DNA of 64,000 bases from the NCBI RefSeq assembly GCF_036669915.1, contig NC_089320.1:10347233-10411232 (forward strand), read 5' to 3'. Each line of letters begins with the position of its first letter. Position 1 is the first letter of the stretch. The notes under the pieces are model-generated. The model was not told where the DNA came from and ran no database searches. It worked only from the letters and a program-made list of their open reading frames with translations. This document shows, in pieces, positions 48,680-61,774 of this stretch. Origin of the DNA: Pocillopora verrucosa (taxonomy: Eukaryota; Cnidaria; Anthozoa; Scleractinia; Pocilloporidae). The translations under genes were made by a program, and so were the position numbers.

Positions 48680-48960
48680 TTATTTCATTACATGTCCTTT
48701 TAACCCTGTGTTATGTACACTGATCATCCTGAATCTATCGACGTATTTCAAACTTTTCTCTGTAGCGTTTTTAGAATTACCATCTCGGACATAGAACTCT
48801 ACCTCAACTTCACCATTCGCGTGCTTTTTGACCGCGACAGAAAAGTGCCATGACTTGCCCTTTATGCCAAACCATTTTCTCTGTTTCTCAGTGAACAACT
48901 AGAGGGAATTTCATGGCCCAGTTCACAATTATGAGCACTTGGTTGTTGACCAGGTCCTCA
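48680..48960 (-). pseudogene. Transposon-like ORF fragment (WAMKF / WFG-KG--WH motif)
   Basis: The minus strand reads VLIIVNWAMKFPL (from ~48955), then after a frame change TEKQRKWFGIKGKSWHFSVA and KKHANGEVEVEFYVRDGN to a stop at 48680. The order D/N-W-A-M-K-F, then Q-x-x-W-F-x-x-K-G-x-x-W-H is one I associate with repetitive uncharacterised proteins in cnidarian genomes, probably transposon-derived. Function unknown. Confidence 0.35.
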
Positions 48961-49351
48961 ATAACATTGCAGCGTCTTAAAGGACAGGGATGTGCGTTAT
49001 CCACTCGTTAATATCAGGGATTACGTTATATACGTCATGCTGTAGGTCTTCCAGCTGGTATTTACTTTAACCATCAATTAAAGGAACTCCGCCTATCCAA
49101 AAAAATTCTGCTTACCATTAGATGAAAAATCCATATCTTATATCGTTTTGCGTCCTTTTGACAATGCCAAGCCTTCATAAGCTTACTCGAATCAGATCTT
49201 ACAGTACGACTTCAGCGATCCCCAAAGATGTTTGCGATCGCCGTCAAGCCACACTTTAAAGTCACATGAGGCGATTCATAAAAGAAGGAAACGACTAAAC
49301 AACGTCGGTAACACGAAGGCTGAGATTGAATAATATGGGGAGGGGCGAGGG

Positions 49352-49531
49352 ATGAAAGGGTGCTACGCCACCGACGCAGAAATTCAAGACTTTTTCCGAT
49401 ATAAGAAGAAGCCCAGCATGGCTGACATTCAACGAGTGCGGTCACTTTTACATGAGGATTTCTTTCAAGGAGAAGAAACTGGCAACAAGGCAAATCCTTC
49501 TGATGTTGTTCTTAAAATGAAGCGTCTTTAA
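49352..49531 (+). CDS. Short ORF in foldback element, 59 aa
   Basis: ATG to TAA, 59 residues: MKGCYATDAEIQDFFRYKKK, PSMADIQRVRSLLHEDFF, then GEETGNKANPSDVVLKMKRL. It looks like a genuine protein segment (helical, charged), probably a fragment of a larger transposon or host-derived protein. No promoter or splice context was seen. The family is not recognised. Confidence 0.3.
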   Translation: MKGCYATDAEIQDFFRYKKKPSMADIQRVRSLLHEDFFQGEETGNKANPSDVVLKMKRL

Positions 49532-50499
49532 GATAGGCAAATGGAGACAAATTGTTCATCAACGAGGAATGACTTAAGGCCCATCTCCTGAGTGGAATTG
49601 TAAGTGCCTCCTTGAGAATGAATGTACGATTAATGCGTCAACAATACAGAAGCGACGAGGACGAGATTTCAGGTAAGGAAGAGAACTAGAAACTTGTTAC
49701 CGGTACAAAAAGAATTGTAAATGTGATTGTCAGATAATCTTCTTATTCTCACTTTAGGTACATTACTCCTTTAATGACACCTGAAATTAGATGGAGTCTT
49801 ATTCCCACAGAAAAAACAATTATGGCGCATTGAGTAAAATTATAATGCGTATATAAAGTGTTTCATTTGTGTAAATTACATTTGGCAGACGTCGCTGTCA
49901 ACTGCCGACTTCCATTACCCAATTTGGTAATGTTTAATGTATGTTATGAATATACATTTATGAATCATTTTTTCCAATAGATTGTGTCAGCGTCACAGAA
50001 TTTCTATGATAAGTGAATCCTTAGCTTGGAAGCTATACATCTGTTGTTTTTTGACATTAGCATCGCAAAAACTAGCGTCGGCAATCCAATTTCAGATTGA
50101 AATTGAGTGAGTAAACATCAGTTTATGACCGAAAATTGCAAACTAACGTCAGAGGTCACGTATCTCAGAGGGACGTGATCAGGAATCTTTTTTACAAAGG
50201 CCAAATTTTTTCGCCCACCAACGTAGTGTTAAGATAGGTCTTTTCTGTGGTGGTATTTTTGTCGACATACAATGTTGCCCCTTGGGGATATTTGCAATTA
50301 AAAAAACCTAATCTTTTATTTTTTGGAATAGTTGCGTGACACAGTTATTGATTGATTAACTGCTCTAAATTGGCAGAGGTTGTATCAAATTACTCCAACC
50401 ATAAGGACTTGTTTTCTTAAGGTTCAAACAACTATTAGACATGATAAGATTAAAATCCATCGCATTGTGTTAGTGTGACAGAGATCCGTTGGAAGTTGC

Positions 50500-51690
50500 G
50501 TATAGCAGAAGAGCGAAAAGAGACAGGAGAGAAACAAGTGTAGATGCTATGACTAAAATACAAGAAAGAGGTTGTTTCTAACATCATTTCTCTTTCAAAG
50601 CTTTCAGCAGTTTGATACTTGCGCGGTGTCCACCACAATATCATCGCTTGTCTTTTTATGATGCTTATGTTAACAAAAAGACCATGCTTCATGCTTGATG
50701 CTGCACGGAATCACATATTCACCGATCCACCCCATTATCCATGCCATTCCTGATTTTCTTAGGCGCATCATTTCCGTTCACTTTTGAACGGGATCGTGCA
50801 GAGGCCCATATAAGTGTACGCTGAATTTTAGCTTGTTCAATGATTTCGGTGAATAACTACTGGTACTTTTTCTCAAAGATTAACAGGCCGATACAAAAAG
50901 CTGTAGAACCTCCATCACAGCTAAATCATGGCACAATTCAAGTTGAAAGATCTTGGAAAACAACAGTTAAAAATTTCATCATCTTTGTCAGTAGTTCCCA
51001 CTGCTCTTCGCCTTGAGCTTGGAGTGATTGTGGCTCACAAACATCCAAAGTCGATACCCCTATTCAACATAAATTGATTAAGCATACGTCACGATGATTG
51101 TAAAAAGCGGCTGAAAATATTTCTTTCGGGTTTAAGTTATGATGAGAAAACTGAGAGAGATTAACAGAAATTATAATGGGTAGTTTCAGTCAAAGGCATG
51201 AAATGTAAAGCAGAACAAACATGTTAATAAACGAGAATAATTTGCAATATCTGAATTCTATCAATAACTTAACCACGAATTTTTTCGATAATGCCATCAT
51301 AATTTATCGTTACTTTTTACACAGAGAAGGACAAAATCCAAAAACAAAAGACGGTAGTACTTTTCTCATCATAATGTAAGAATTGTGTAAAATAATAAAA
51401 AGGACCATATTTTAAGATTGTTGTTTTTATGTTTTTTAGACTTAGATGCGTGCAGGTATTTACGTGATAAACTAATAGTAATATAACATCCGGTTATACT
51501 GTTTTTATGTAAATCCCGCCACTCTAGGTGTGTCTTAAGTTGGAATGATGATTAAATCATATTAGTAACGTCATGAAATAGATATGAGAAAGAAGTTTAT
51601 ATCTACACGACGTGCATTTTCCAAGTGGATTTGATATCTGTTCGGACCGAAAGCTTAGTGGATAGGAGGAGATAGGGCCGAAGTGTTGGA
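50500..51690. other. Intergenic / upstream region of acidic gene C
   Basis: No gene recognised. A weak TTTATAT at ~51596 lies ~95 bp before the ATG of gene C, where the other members of the family have a TATA box. Confidence 0.4.
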
Positions 51691-51693
51691 TAA

Positions 51694-53297
<1,604 letters not shown>

Positions 53298-55270
53298 TTT
53301 CACATGAATAGAGCTAAAAAGTGGACCTAGAAATGATTTTACAAAAACCTGAAAGATGAGTACATTTTTATTTGACACTTAGCTTGGTAGCTTCTTAGCG
53401 TATGTATTCCTGTTCAGAAAATGGCATTTCATCAACCCCAATGATTCTCACGAGCAGCTAACCGTAAAATGTACTTTAAAGTACTTATGACCTGTCAACA
53501 AAACACAAATTAATAAATTCGTTAAAGAATTTTTTAGGGAAGTTTGTTTGTCATCTTTCAAATAAGGTTGGAAGTGTCATCTTTAAGGTTTTCCTTCTCC
53601 TTTCCCTTTTTTTCTATCAACGGAGTGCGTTTTAATTAATTTCATGTTCTTAGAACATTTTTTCCTTTTATGAAATTTAAGGAACTTCAGTCTTAAGCAA
53701 TGGGAAGCAAATATATCTATATTTTTTAGAGAATGCTCTGGAGCTAATAAATACGACTGGAAACGACTGTCCGACAGTCCGATATTGACATTCGTAGGTG
53801 AGGGTCGAGACCCTCTACCCTATCCAACATCAGAATGATGTTGTTGAAAAAGAAGAATCTCGTTAATATTAAGTGATGAAAATAGTTCTGGCTAAATCTC
53901 TTTCATGGTTTCAGCAAAGGAATACAGAAAGCTAGAAGAAATCCTTTTAACTCCAAAAATGCTATGATGATAACATACCACATCTTTTACTCAAAATTCC
54001 ACCGAGGAAAAGTGATGGTAAAATCATTCTTTACAGATTATAAAAGAAATTCATAGATGGTATACATGAAAATCAACCCCACATAACGAATTTGTTAGAT
54101 GTACACTACGAGTAATCAACACCTCGTTGTCTTACAATTGTTGCACTGTTCATAATGTTCAAATCTTTACATGTGTAACACGGGCAGTTAAGTGTCTTCT
54201 AATAAGCGAATTATGATGATTTTTTTTTCTGCTCGTTTGATACTTACTAGATGACATGCATGTTTTCTGTTTTTAAATTTTCCCAGTGATGTAACATTCC
54301 GAATGGCTCTTCGCACGTATAATCTCAAACGAGAAAATATATCGATACAGAGATCTAAGGCCTATTCTCAAGTATACCGGTAGTTACCTGTCCATGTCCA
54401 GAATAGTTGTTTTTCGTTTAACCAATTTACATTTAATACTAGGATGTTATCAGCTTTGAAATTCAATGAACTAGAATACCATGAAACTAATTTAGATTTG
54501 CCTTTTTCTTGAGTCAAGGCACTCAGTGCTATTGGATTAAAACCTTTAACACATGGCTTTGGGGCGGTCACGTTTACTGGGACTTTCTAGAAACTGAGGG
54601 TGACGCATCGCTTTGAGTTTAACGAAGTACCCTCTTTAATTAAAACTAACACCAAATGGACATCGAGAGCATTAATTTGATCTGTTAAGAGGCAGCAAAA
54701 CAAGTGATACGAGACCAACGCAATGGTAATCACTTAAATCCTCATCAAGGTCAGGCGAATATAACCACTTATCAAAACTAAATACTTCACTCTAATTGAA
54801 GGTGGAAGTCACTAAAAAACCTGACCTTAGAAAATTTCAGTCAAATACAAACTTTAATTTTCAATGCTATTGATTACGCGATTGACTAAAACTCCAGTTA
54901 TTAATGTTGTATCTTTCACCTCCGTTGTCTTATGGAAGGCAGTTGGTTGCACTTTTTGGGATTTGTTTCTGAGGAAACTGATAATATTAATCGTTTCACT
55001 GAGTTAAACATGACGAGCAAGTTTCGTAAGCCAAAAAACTCTAATCCTATGAGTTATATTGCCATCTTCAGAAAAGAAGGAGGCCCATATTGACATATAT
55101 TAAAATTTTTCCTCTGTTAGATCATGGTCGCTTTCTTTTTCGAAAACGCTGTCGTTAATTTTTACACAGCTTAACACAGTTAATATCAAATCTTTTGCTT
55201 CGAGACAAAATATTTTCCTGGAAACTGCAAAACAGTCGTAATTAACTTTAAATCCAACTTACGTCAGTAA
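53298..55270. other. Intergenic between acidic genes C and D
   Basis: Two kb of AT-rich sequence, no genes recognised. Confidence 0.4.
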
Positions 55271-55274
55271 AAGC

Positions 55275-55281
55275 TATAAAT
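55275..55281 (+). promoter_or_regulatory. TATA box of acidic gene D
   Basis: TATAAAT 69 bp upstream of the ATG at 55344. An ATG two bases after it would lie upstream of a start site ~30 bp downstream, so it is not used as the start. Confidence 0.55.
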
Positions 55282-55343
55282 CATGAAGCAAAGAGTGGGA
55301 AAGAACGCACCTAAGCTACACCTTGGAAGTTTGAATAACCAGA

Positions 55344-56571
55344 ATGGCACCTTCAAGTTTGGTTCTTCTTTGTTTTCTAACTCTACTGGCACCCCGTTGG
55401 GGAAGTTCTTTTCCGATGCCAGAAGGTAAGGAACATTTTGGTTTAACCTGTTTCCTTTTCATTTTAAACTGCTTCTCTGTCCCCACCACGCGAGACACTG
55501 GTTGCTGTATATTCCTTTCCCGACTCCTTTCTCATTTTGTTGATGTAGAGGGTTTTTTCTTTAAACTTGCAAGCTTCTTGTCCTGTCTTACTTCATTTAG
55601 TATTTTGTAGTATACAAGGTTCGATCTTTGCAGCTTCCCCTCGCCTCATATAGATCAACCATCGCTTTTCAGAAAAATGTTTTTAAATTTTCAGCCTACT
55701 TGCCGTTGTACACGTTTTATCGACTAAAAGAACACTTTGTAGTTCATCAGTGACAAGTGATTTATCTAACAACCACCAACCAAATTAACATAGTTGCTTT
55801 GTACTGAGAACTGAGGGTATTTTGAAGGAGCCTTGAGCCGAAGGAATTTTTTTTTGCAATTTGTGGCTTCCATAAACAAACTTACATTTACCTTTTCCAA
55901 AAGCAAAATTTGGAAATGAAGAAGTAACACACTTTTACTAAGTTTTATTCATTTACTGACTTTAAAGCATTTTATGTCTTTTCATCACAGATGACAGCAG
56001 AGATCATGATGATGAAAGAGATGATGATGAAAGAGAAAAAGATGACCGTGACCAAGGTTTGAGGGATGATAAGTCTAATGATGAAGACTTGGATAGAAAC
56101 AATGGCAAAGAGGATGATGACGAAGGAGACGACTATGAAAGGAAAGGAGGCAATCGTGAGCATGGCTTTGACAAACGGAACGATGACCGAAACGAATACG
56201 ATAATGAAAGGAATGATGACTACAGTGACCATCGCAGAAATGATAAAGATGATTACGAAAGAGGAAGAGATGATAGAAACGGTGACGACAATAATGATTT
56301 AAGAAGGCGAAATGATGAACAAGACGACAGCAGCAGGAGAAACGATGAGGGAGACTTCTCTGACCGAGAGGATGAAGGCCACTGGAACAGGAGAATAGGA
56401 GGAAAGAAAGGAAAAAGGGGTAAAAGCGAAGAAGATGAGGGCGAGAGTAGAAGTGACGCAATGAGAGGAAGTCAGCTTCGCTCTGGAGGCATGTCCCTGT
56501 CTACTTCCAACCTCATCTTATTTTCTGTGGCATTGATAATTCATCGTGCGCGCAGTTTCCTTTCAATGTAA
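55344..56571 (+). CDS. Secreted charged protein D (Asp/Arg/Asn-rich)
   Basis: Exons 55344-55425 and 55991-56571, phase 1, encode 220 aa. The signal peptide MAPSSLVLLCFLTLLAPRWG is followed by SSFPMPE; the start resembles that of C (MAP...LL...W-G). The body is rich in Asp and Glu but interspersed with Arg, Asn and Lys (DDERDDDERERDDRD, RRNDEQDDSSRRND), so net charge is far less negative than in A-C. A basic patch (RRIGGKKGKRGKSEEDEGES) precedes the C-terminal hydrophobic segment (STSNLILFSVALIIHRARSF), again placed at the very end. Same two-exon layout and strand as A and C. A secreted or surface-anchored disordered protein; function inferred only from family context. Confidence 0.87.
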
Positions 56572-56579
56572 TGGACACA

Positions 56580-58330
56580 GACTGCTATGGATTGCAAAAC
56601 GACGAATTTTGTTTAAAGACGTTTTCAAAGTAAAGTAAAGTAAAGTAGCTGACTGGATCACTTATCAAATATGCGTTGCGTTGTTTCTTTAATATCGAAG
56701 TTACTTCTAGAAATAAGGGTGCGATTTATGGAAAAAATGCTAGGTGAGATCAATGGCTATAAAATTTATTAATCACTTATGAGGCTATTTCAAGTGTGTG
56801 TCGTCACACGCCCAATGAATTCATGTCCAAATAATTGCATGGATTTTCCCGCCTTAGTTCGCCGTCTCGCAGAAAAAGTCTTTCATCCGTAAAACTAAGC
56901 GATTCATGACTTTAAATGAATAAATGGTGATTTGGGTTTTTAAATAACCTGGTTTCCGTGACTACTTACAATATTTATACTCTTGATCCCTTGCTTGAAG
57001 TAATTGCCGGGTAAAACACATCGTTGCTGTTTTTGTCGTTTAACAGTTGTGTTGTTGTTTTTTTTTTTTTAAGAAACTTTTTTTTTCATTTTGCGATAGT
57101 CAAGACTCACGGGACCTCTATTATACTTTTTTCGGAAACATAGTTCACAAAATTAGCTCCAAAACAAAGCAAAACAAAGCCTTGAAACGAATTATAATGA
57201 GTTTGTCACTAGTTTTAAAATGAGTTCAAAATTTTTGCACCATGTAGTAGACACAACCATATTACATGAAGGGAAAGCTTGCATTTTTGCCTAAGACATC
57301 GCATAAGAAACTCAATTCATTTTTTTCTGGTTTGATCGTCTTTTCATTAACCTTAAATAGGTGAATGAGACAAATGTCAGTTGTGGTGACGTCGCAGCCA
57401 AACATTTTGAAAAATGTCGAGAAAGTTTCATTACAAAAGATGAATCATTCCTTTTTTCCAACAATTGAGCATTTCTCTTTAATTTAATCTATCCTACATA
57501 CAGTTTCGTCAGTTAACAGTTACGGGCCAAACCCAACCTGGGTACGAATCGCCTAAACTTGCAATTGGGGACGGAACGTCCGTGGGCACGAAACTACTGG
57601 GACCTTTTTTACCTAACATCCTTCATTTAAAGTTTATGAAAACTGAAAGCCTTAGTTTTTTCGGTAAAAATAGAATTTAAAATTCATGCTCGACCAACGC
57701 TTTTCTACTTCTTTCTCATAAGGAATCATGGAAGAAATACTTAGTGCTAGTTATTATACGAGAGCGTCAGATTTCAACAATACTCTTTATTGACGCCGAG
57801 TTACCTTGAATTTGTTCGAGGCAATTTGGAAAGCGTTCAGTTGAGTTATGTGATTTGATTTGATTTTGTAAGCTTCTATTGGTAGAAACCCTTGCGTTCA
57901 ATTACTTTCCTTGTTCGAGCACGGAGCTAGTACTGCACCTGATCATTATTGGTGTTTTGATTCTTGAGCCGCGCTTTTTCTATTTTCTATTTGATTGACG
58001 CACGGATTCTTGCAATTCTTTTCTTATTCTGGTCGTCTAGTAATTTTCATCAACTGGTCATTTTGTTTTGTTTAGAGCCCCTATTGCTTTGTTATATTTT
58101 TTTATTTCACTTGAAATATTCTTATGTATTATCTCATTCATCTTAACCGTTTTGCTCGGCGTTTGTTCTAAACTTTGGTTTGAACTCCAATGTATTGTGT
58201 TTTTACTTTAGCTTTCAATGTCTGCAGGCCGATTCTTTCGGCTTTTCTCGATTTCGTATTTCAACTACTTAGATATCTCGTTTTCGTGTCCACATACGGC
58301 CCAGTAAACCAAGACCGGACGAGCAACAAC
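56580..58330. other. Intergenic, no recognised gene
   Basis: Contains a small AAAGT/AAGTA repeat just after gene D (56628-56648) and T runs near 57055. No gene or RNA recognised. Confidence 0.4.
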
Positions 58331-58334
58331 AACA

Positions 58335-60240
58335 ACAACGACAAAAACAACTTTATTTGTACCCTACATTAATATTACATGAAAAATGAGGAGAGTTTAG
58401 ACTGCCCATAATTAACCATTTAGGGCTAAAAAGATAGGACAGCCTTACATATTAAAGGGTTTTTGTTTTTGAACTGGATGAAAAATAACAAAATTTCACT
58501 TCTCAATCTTTAAAGAAAGCTTATTTGTAGATAGCCAAATGTGTACTTTTCCAAGTTCCCCATTAATTTTTATTTCAAGTATGTTAATGTCCTTATTCTT
58601 AAAAAACAAATTTGCATCATCAGCAAAAAGGTGTCATGAAATCCAATAGTTTTGAGCAATTGTGAAAGTCGTTTACATAAATGTGGAAAAGGAGTGGCCC
58701 TAGTACTGATCCTTGAGGCAACCCACACTGTTTGCAAATCAGAAATAACAGAACCCAGTGTTCTGTTGCTCAGATATGGGCAAACTGGTCAATAATACTT
58801 AGCGCTGCATGATCAGTTGAATGATGTGAGCGAAATCCAAGCTGCTTGTTGTAAATTTGGTGCCGTTGGTCTAAGAAGTCAACTAACCGACTGAACGTGA
58901 GTTTTCTAGCAACTCATTAAACATAGGTAAAGAGAAATAGGCCTATAATTACTTAAGTTTGTCTGAGGGCCTTTCTTAAAGGCCAGTATTACTTTAGTCA
59001 ACTTGAAATTATGTGGGATAATTCCAGTAAGAAAGATGTATTAAACATATAGGGACCTGCTAATCTTCAGAATCGAGATAGGAATGCTAGAAGGGCTCAC
59101 AGCCTTACCAGTTTGAAGTTTGGCCATTTCTAATTGGATTCCATCTGCAGTAACTGGGGACAAAAAGAAACTATCACATATAGAAAGTGGCATAAACTCA
59201 CTGGCAGTTTTTGTAGCAGTGAGAATAGAGCTTGCAAGATTAATACCTATCTTGGTAAAATGATTGAATGCATCAGCTATTGATTTAGGATCAGTTATTT
59301 CACAGTTTTCCAATACTATATTGCTGACCGATTGATTCACCAGAAGGTTAATGTGAACAATTTGTTCAATTATTTGCAAGATTTATTTTCCATTATTTTC
59401 ATGAATTGAAAAGAAATTTTTATAATAATTTCTCTTACTTGATTTGATTAGATGATTCAGTTTATTCTTGTAAATTTTAAACTTTGCTTGGTTCTAGGTA
59501 GATTTTGTCTTTAAGATCTCTTAAATAGACTATTCCTTTCTCTAATGCTTGATGGGTATATCAATGACCTCAGATATCTTATTGAAGAAACTATCAAACA
59601 TACTGCTTGGTTCAAACCATCTCCAAAAAAATCATCCAAGTCTATTTAATGAAAGTCATTAATCAGGGCTTGCTTATCAAAATTTTAATTATCTCGTTTT
59701 CACTGGTAGAGAAGATATTCTACCTATAATAAGAAAATTTGGTAGATGGCCAGATAGATCATAACATAAATTTCCACTTATGGAAAAGTGCTCAAGGGAA
59801 TTAAAGAAAATATTGTCAATAAGAGTTGCTGAGGGATCTGTTATTCTAGTAGGCTGCAGAATTTGAGGTTGAAAATAAAATGTGCCTAAGGTATTTAGGA
59901 AATTTTCTGTACTGGGATTTGATTCAAACTTGAGAAAGTTGAAATCTCCCAATAATACATAATATTTTTTTTCACAATGAATCATTTCAACAACCATGCT
60001 AATATAATTTAGGAAGTTAGAAGTCTTTAAAAAACCCCACAAACGATATTGTGCCCTGTATCACTTTGAATTTCAATCCATGGTGATTCATATATTATTT
60101 TGGACTTGCGCTGAGAGATTTTGGTCAGTGGGAACATGGAGGTCAACATCTAAATTAGTAAGATGATATATATTGTTAATGAAAAAAGTTACACTTTTTA
60201 ATCGAGGTAATTAGGTATAGCTGGATGGATAACTGGGCTA
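58335..60240 (-). mobile_element. Truncated LINE with endonuclease and RT remains
   Basis: A minus-strand non-LTR retrotransposon. Its 3' end at ~58335 has AATAAAG followed by a (GTTGTT)n tail. The endonuclease part (60042-59689) reads YYVLLGDFNFLKFE, LQPTRITDPSATLIDNIF and DLSGHLPNFLI. A linker follows at 59379-59041 (ADAFNHFTKIG, AKLQTGKAVSPSSIP). RT relics are CGLPQGSVLGPLLF near 58700 and FADDANL near 58620. Frameshifts and stops throughout; inactive. Different from the LINE at 2005-3400 in tail and preserved part. Confidence 0.8.
59041..60042 (-). pseudogene. LINE endonuclease/RT polyprotein fragment
   Basis: Two open pieces of the LINE above in different frames. The G-D-F-N box and S-G/D-H-L-P box of the apurinic-type endonuclease are visible, with the usual S-D-H changed to S-G-H, so the catalytic Asp is lost. 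Confidence 0.75.
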
Positions 60241-60249
60241 TCAGAGGAC

Positions 60250-60930
60250 GAGACTCTGCCAGGATACTTAACACAATTCTTACTAACTAAACAACACTTA
60301 CCAAAAAATAATCGAATAAACCTAAACAGTTACAAAAACTCATACGAAAGCACCCAACACAATTCAAGAAACGTCATTCGACATTCGAAAAGTCCGGCAA
60401 ATATTCAAAATCGAGTGCCCCATCGTGATCAATTAGGCCATATAACGTAGGACTTTCAATTTAAATTTTTTATACAAATCAAACATCTTGACCAACTAAA
60501 TATTCCACTACAATTTCTAGGTTAGGGGAGAAAACTTTGAGATTAAGTTACCATTTCTAGAAAACTGACCGTCCAAAATGTTTATTGCCGTTGTCTAAAA
60601 ATATATATGGTTAATAAAAATGGTAGCGGTTTGTTTACAAAGTCTTTTGATAAATTTGGTACAATTTCCTGGCTACTGTTGACAACCGGTTGTGATAATG
60701 TGTTTGGGCTGATCAACGCAGGAAACCATATATTTGATTGGATGAACAAAAATTATGGTAATAAATTTTAAGAGAAAGCTATGGACAGCAAGGAGCTAGC
60801 TTTCATTGGTGTGATAAAAGGATGCATATATCTGTCGCACCTGAACTCATTTTCTGAGTTTAGAAACGAAAAGAAAGAAAAACACGTAACAAACACATGA
60901 AGCTCTGGCTTAGTCATCCTCCACTTCGTC
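60250..60930. other. Intergenic, no recognised gene
   Basis: 3' flank of the minus-strand acidic repeat gene. No features recognised. Confidence 0.4.
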
Positions 60931-60933
60931 GTC

Positions 60934-60940
60934 CTATTCT

Positions 60941-60972
<32 letters not shown>

Positions 60973-61772
60973 TTCTTCCTCCTCCTCCTCCTCCTCCTCT
61001 TCCTCTTCTTCTTCTTCTTCTTCTTCTTCTTCTTCTTCTTCTTCTTCACCTTCCCCTCCCTCTTCCACTTCAGGTGCTTCTGTCTCCTCTTGTCCTTCTG
61101 TTGGTTCTGGTGCTTCAGTCTCCTCTGGTCCCTCAGTCGCTCCTGGTGCCTCTGTCTCCTCTGGTCCTTCAGTTGCTCCAGGTGCTTCAGTCTCCTCTGG
61201 CCCCTCAGTCGCCCCTGGTGCTTCTGTCTCCTCTGGTCCTTCTGTTGGTTCTGGTGCTTCAGTCTCCTCTGGTCCCTCAGTCGCTCCTGGTGCCTCTGTC
61301 TCCTCTGGTCCTTCAGTTGCTCCAGGTGCTTCAGTCTCCTCTGGCCCCTCAGTCGCCCCTGGTGCTTCTGTCTCCTCTGGTCCTTCTGTTGGTTCTGGTG
61401 CTTCAGTCTCCTCTGGCCCCTCAGTCGCTCCTGGTGCTTCGGTCTCCTCTGGCCCCTCAGTCACTTCTGGTGCTTCAGTCTCCTCTGGCCCCTCAGTCGC
61501 CCCTGGTGCTTCTGTCTCCTCTGGTCCTTCTGTTGGTTCTGGTGCTTCAGTCTCCTCTGGCCCCTCAGTCACTTTCGGTGCTTCAGTCTCCTCTGGCCCC
61601 TCAGTGGCCCCTGGTGATTCCGTCTCCTCTGGCCCCTCAGTCACTCCTGGTGCTTCAGTCTCCTCTGGCCCCTCAGTCGCTCCTGGTGCTTCGGTCTCCT
61701 CTGGCCCCTCAGTCACTTCTGGTGCTTCTGTCTCCTCTGGCCCCTCAGTCGCTCCTGGTGCTTCTGTCTCCT
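60934..61772 (-). CDS. Acidic repeat protein, terminal exon (TEGPEETEAP repeats, poly-Glu end)
   Basis: A minus-strand exon with an AG acceptor at 61773-61774 (TTTACCAG) starts in phase 1 and runs 279 codons to a TAG at 60934-60936. It encodes ~20 repeats of a 12-residue unit T-E-G-P-E-E-T-E-A-P-G-A (variants G-V, E-P, E-V, K-V), then VEEGGEGE and ~40 almost uninterrupted Glu. Beyond the TAG the frame continues DDEVEDD to TAA. No hydrophobic C-terminus is present, unlike proteins A-D. The upstream exons, including any signal peptide, were not found up to 64000, so the gene is partial. The other strand is also open across the repeat (S/G/P-rich or Leu/Pro-rich), so strand choice rests on the acceptor, the phase and the acidic context. 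Possibly an extracellular matrix or mucin-like protein. Confidence 0.6.
60945..61050 (-). repeat. GAA/GAG microsatellite (poly-Glu)
   Basis: A run of GAA and GAG codons on the minus strand encoding the poly-Glu tail of the acidic repeat protein. Confidence 0.85.
61070..61772 (-). repeat. 36-bp tandem repeat with 144-bp higher-order period
   Basis: About 20 units of 36 bp. Variant units recur every fourth position (units ending A-P-E-P at regular 144-bp spacing), so the array grew partly by duplication of four-unit blocks. Confidence 0.85.
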
Positions 61773-61774
61773 CT

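Larger units (their letters stand above)
47206..50494. mobile_element. Foldback element with ~620-bp inverted arms
   Basis: 47206-47822 and 49871-50494 are inverted copies of each other over ~620 bp. Shared landmarks include TTCCAACGGATCTC, ATTTTAATCTTATCATG, GTCGACATACAATGTTGCCC and GCCAAATGTAATTTAC. They differ by scattered substitutions and small indels. The 2.05-kb centre holds decayed coding pieces on both strands (48230-48564, 48680-48960, 49352-49531). The layout fits a DNA transposon with long terminal inverted repeats; no clear target duplication was found. Confidence 0.75.
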
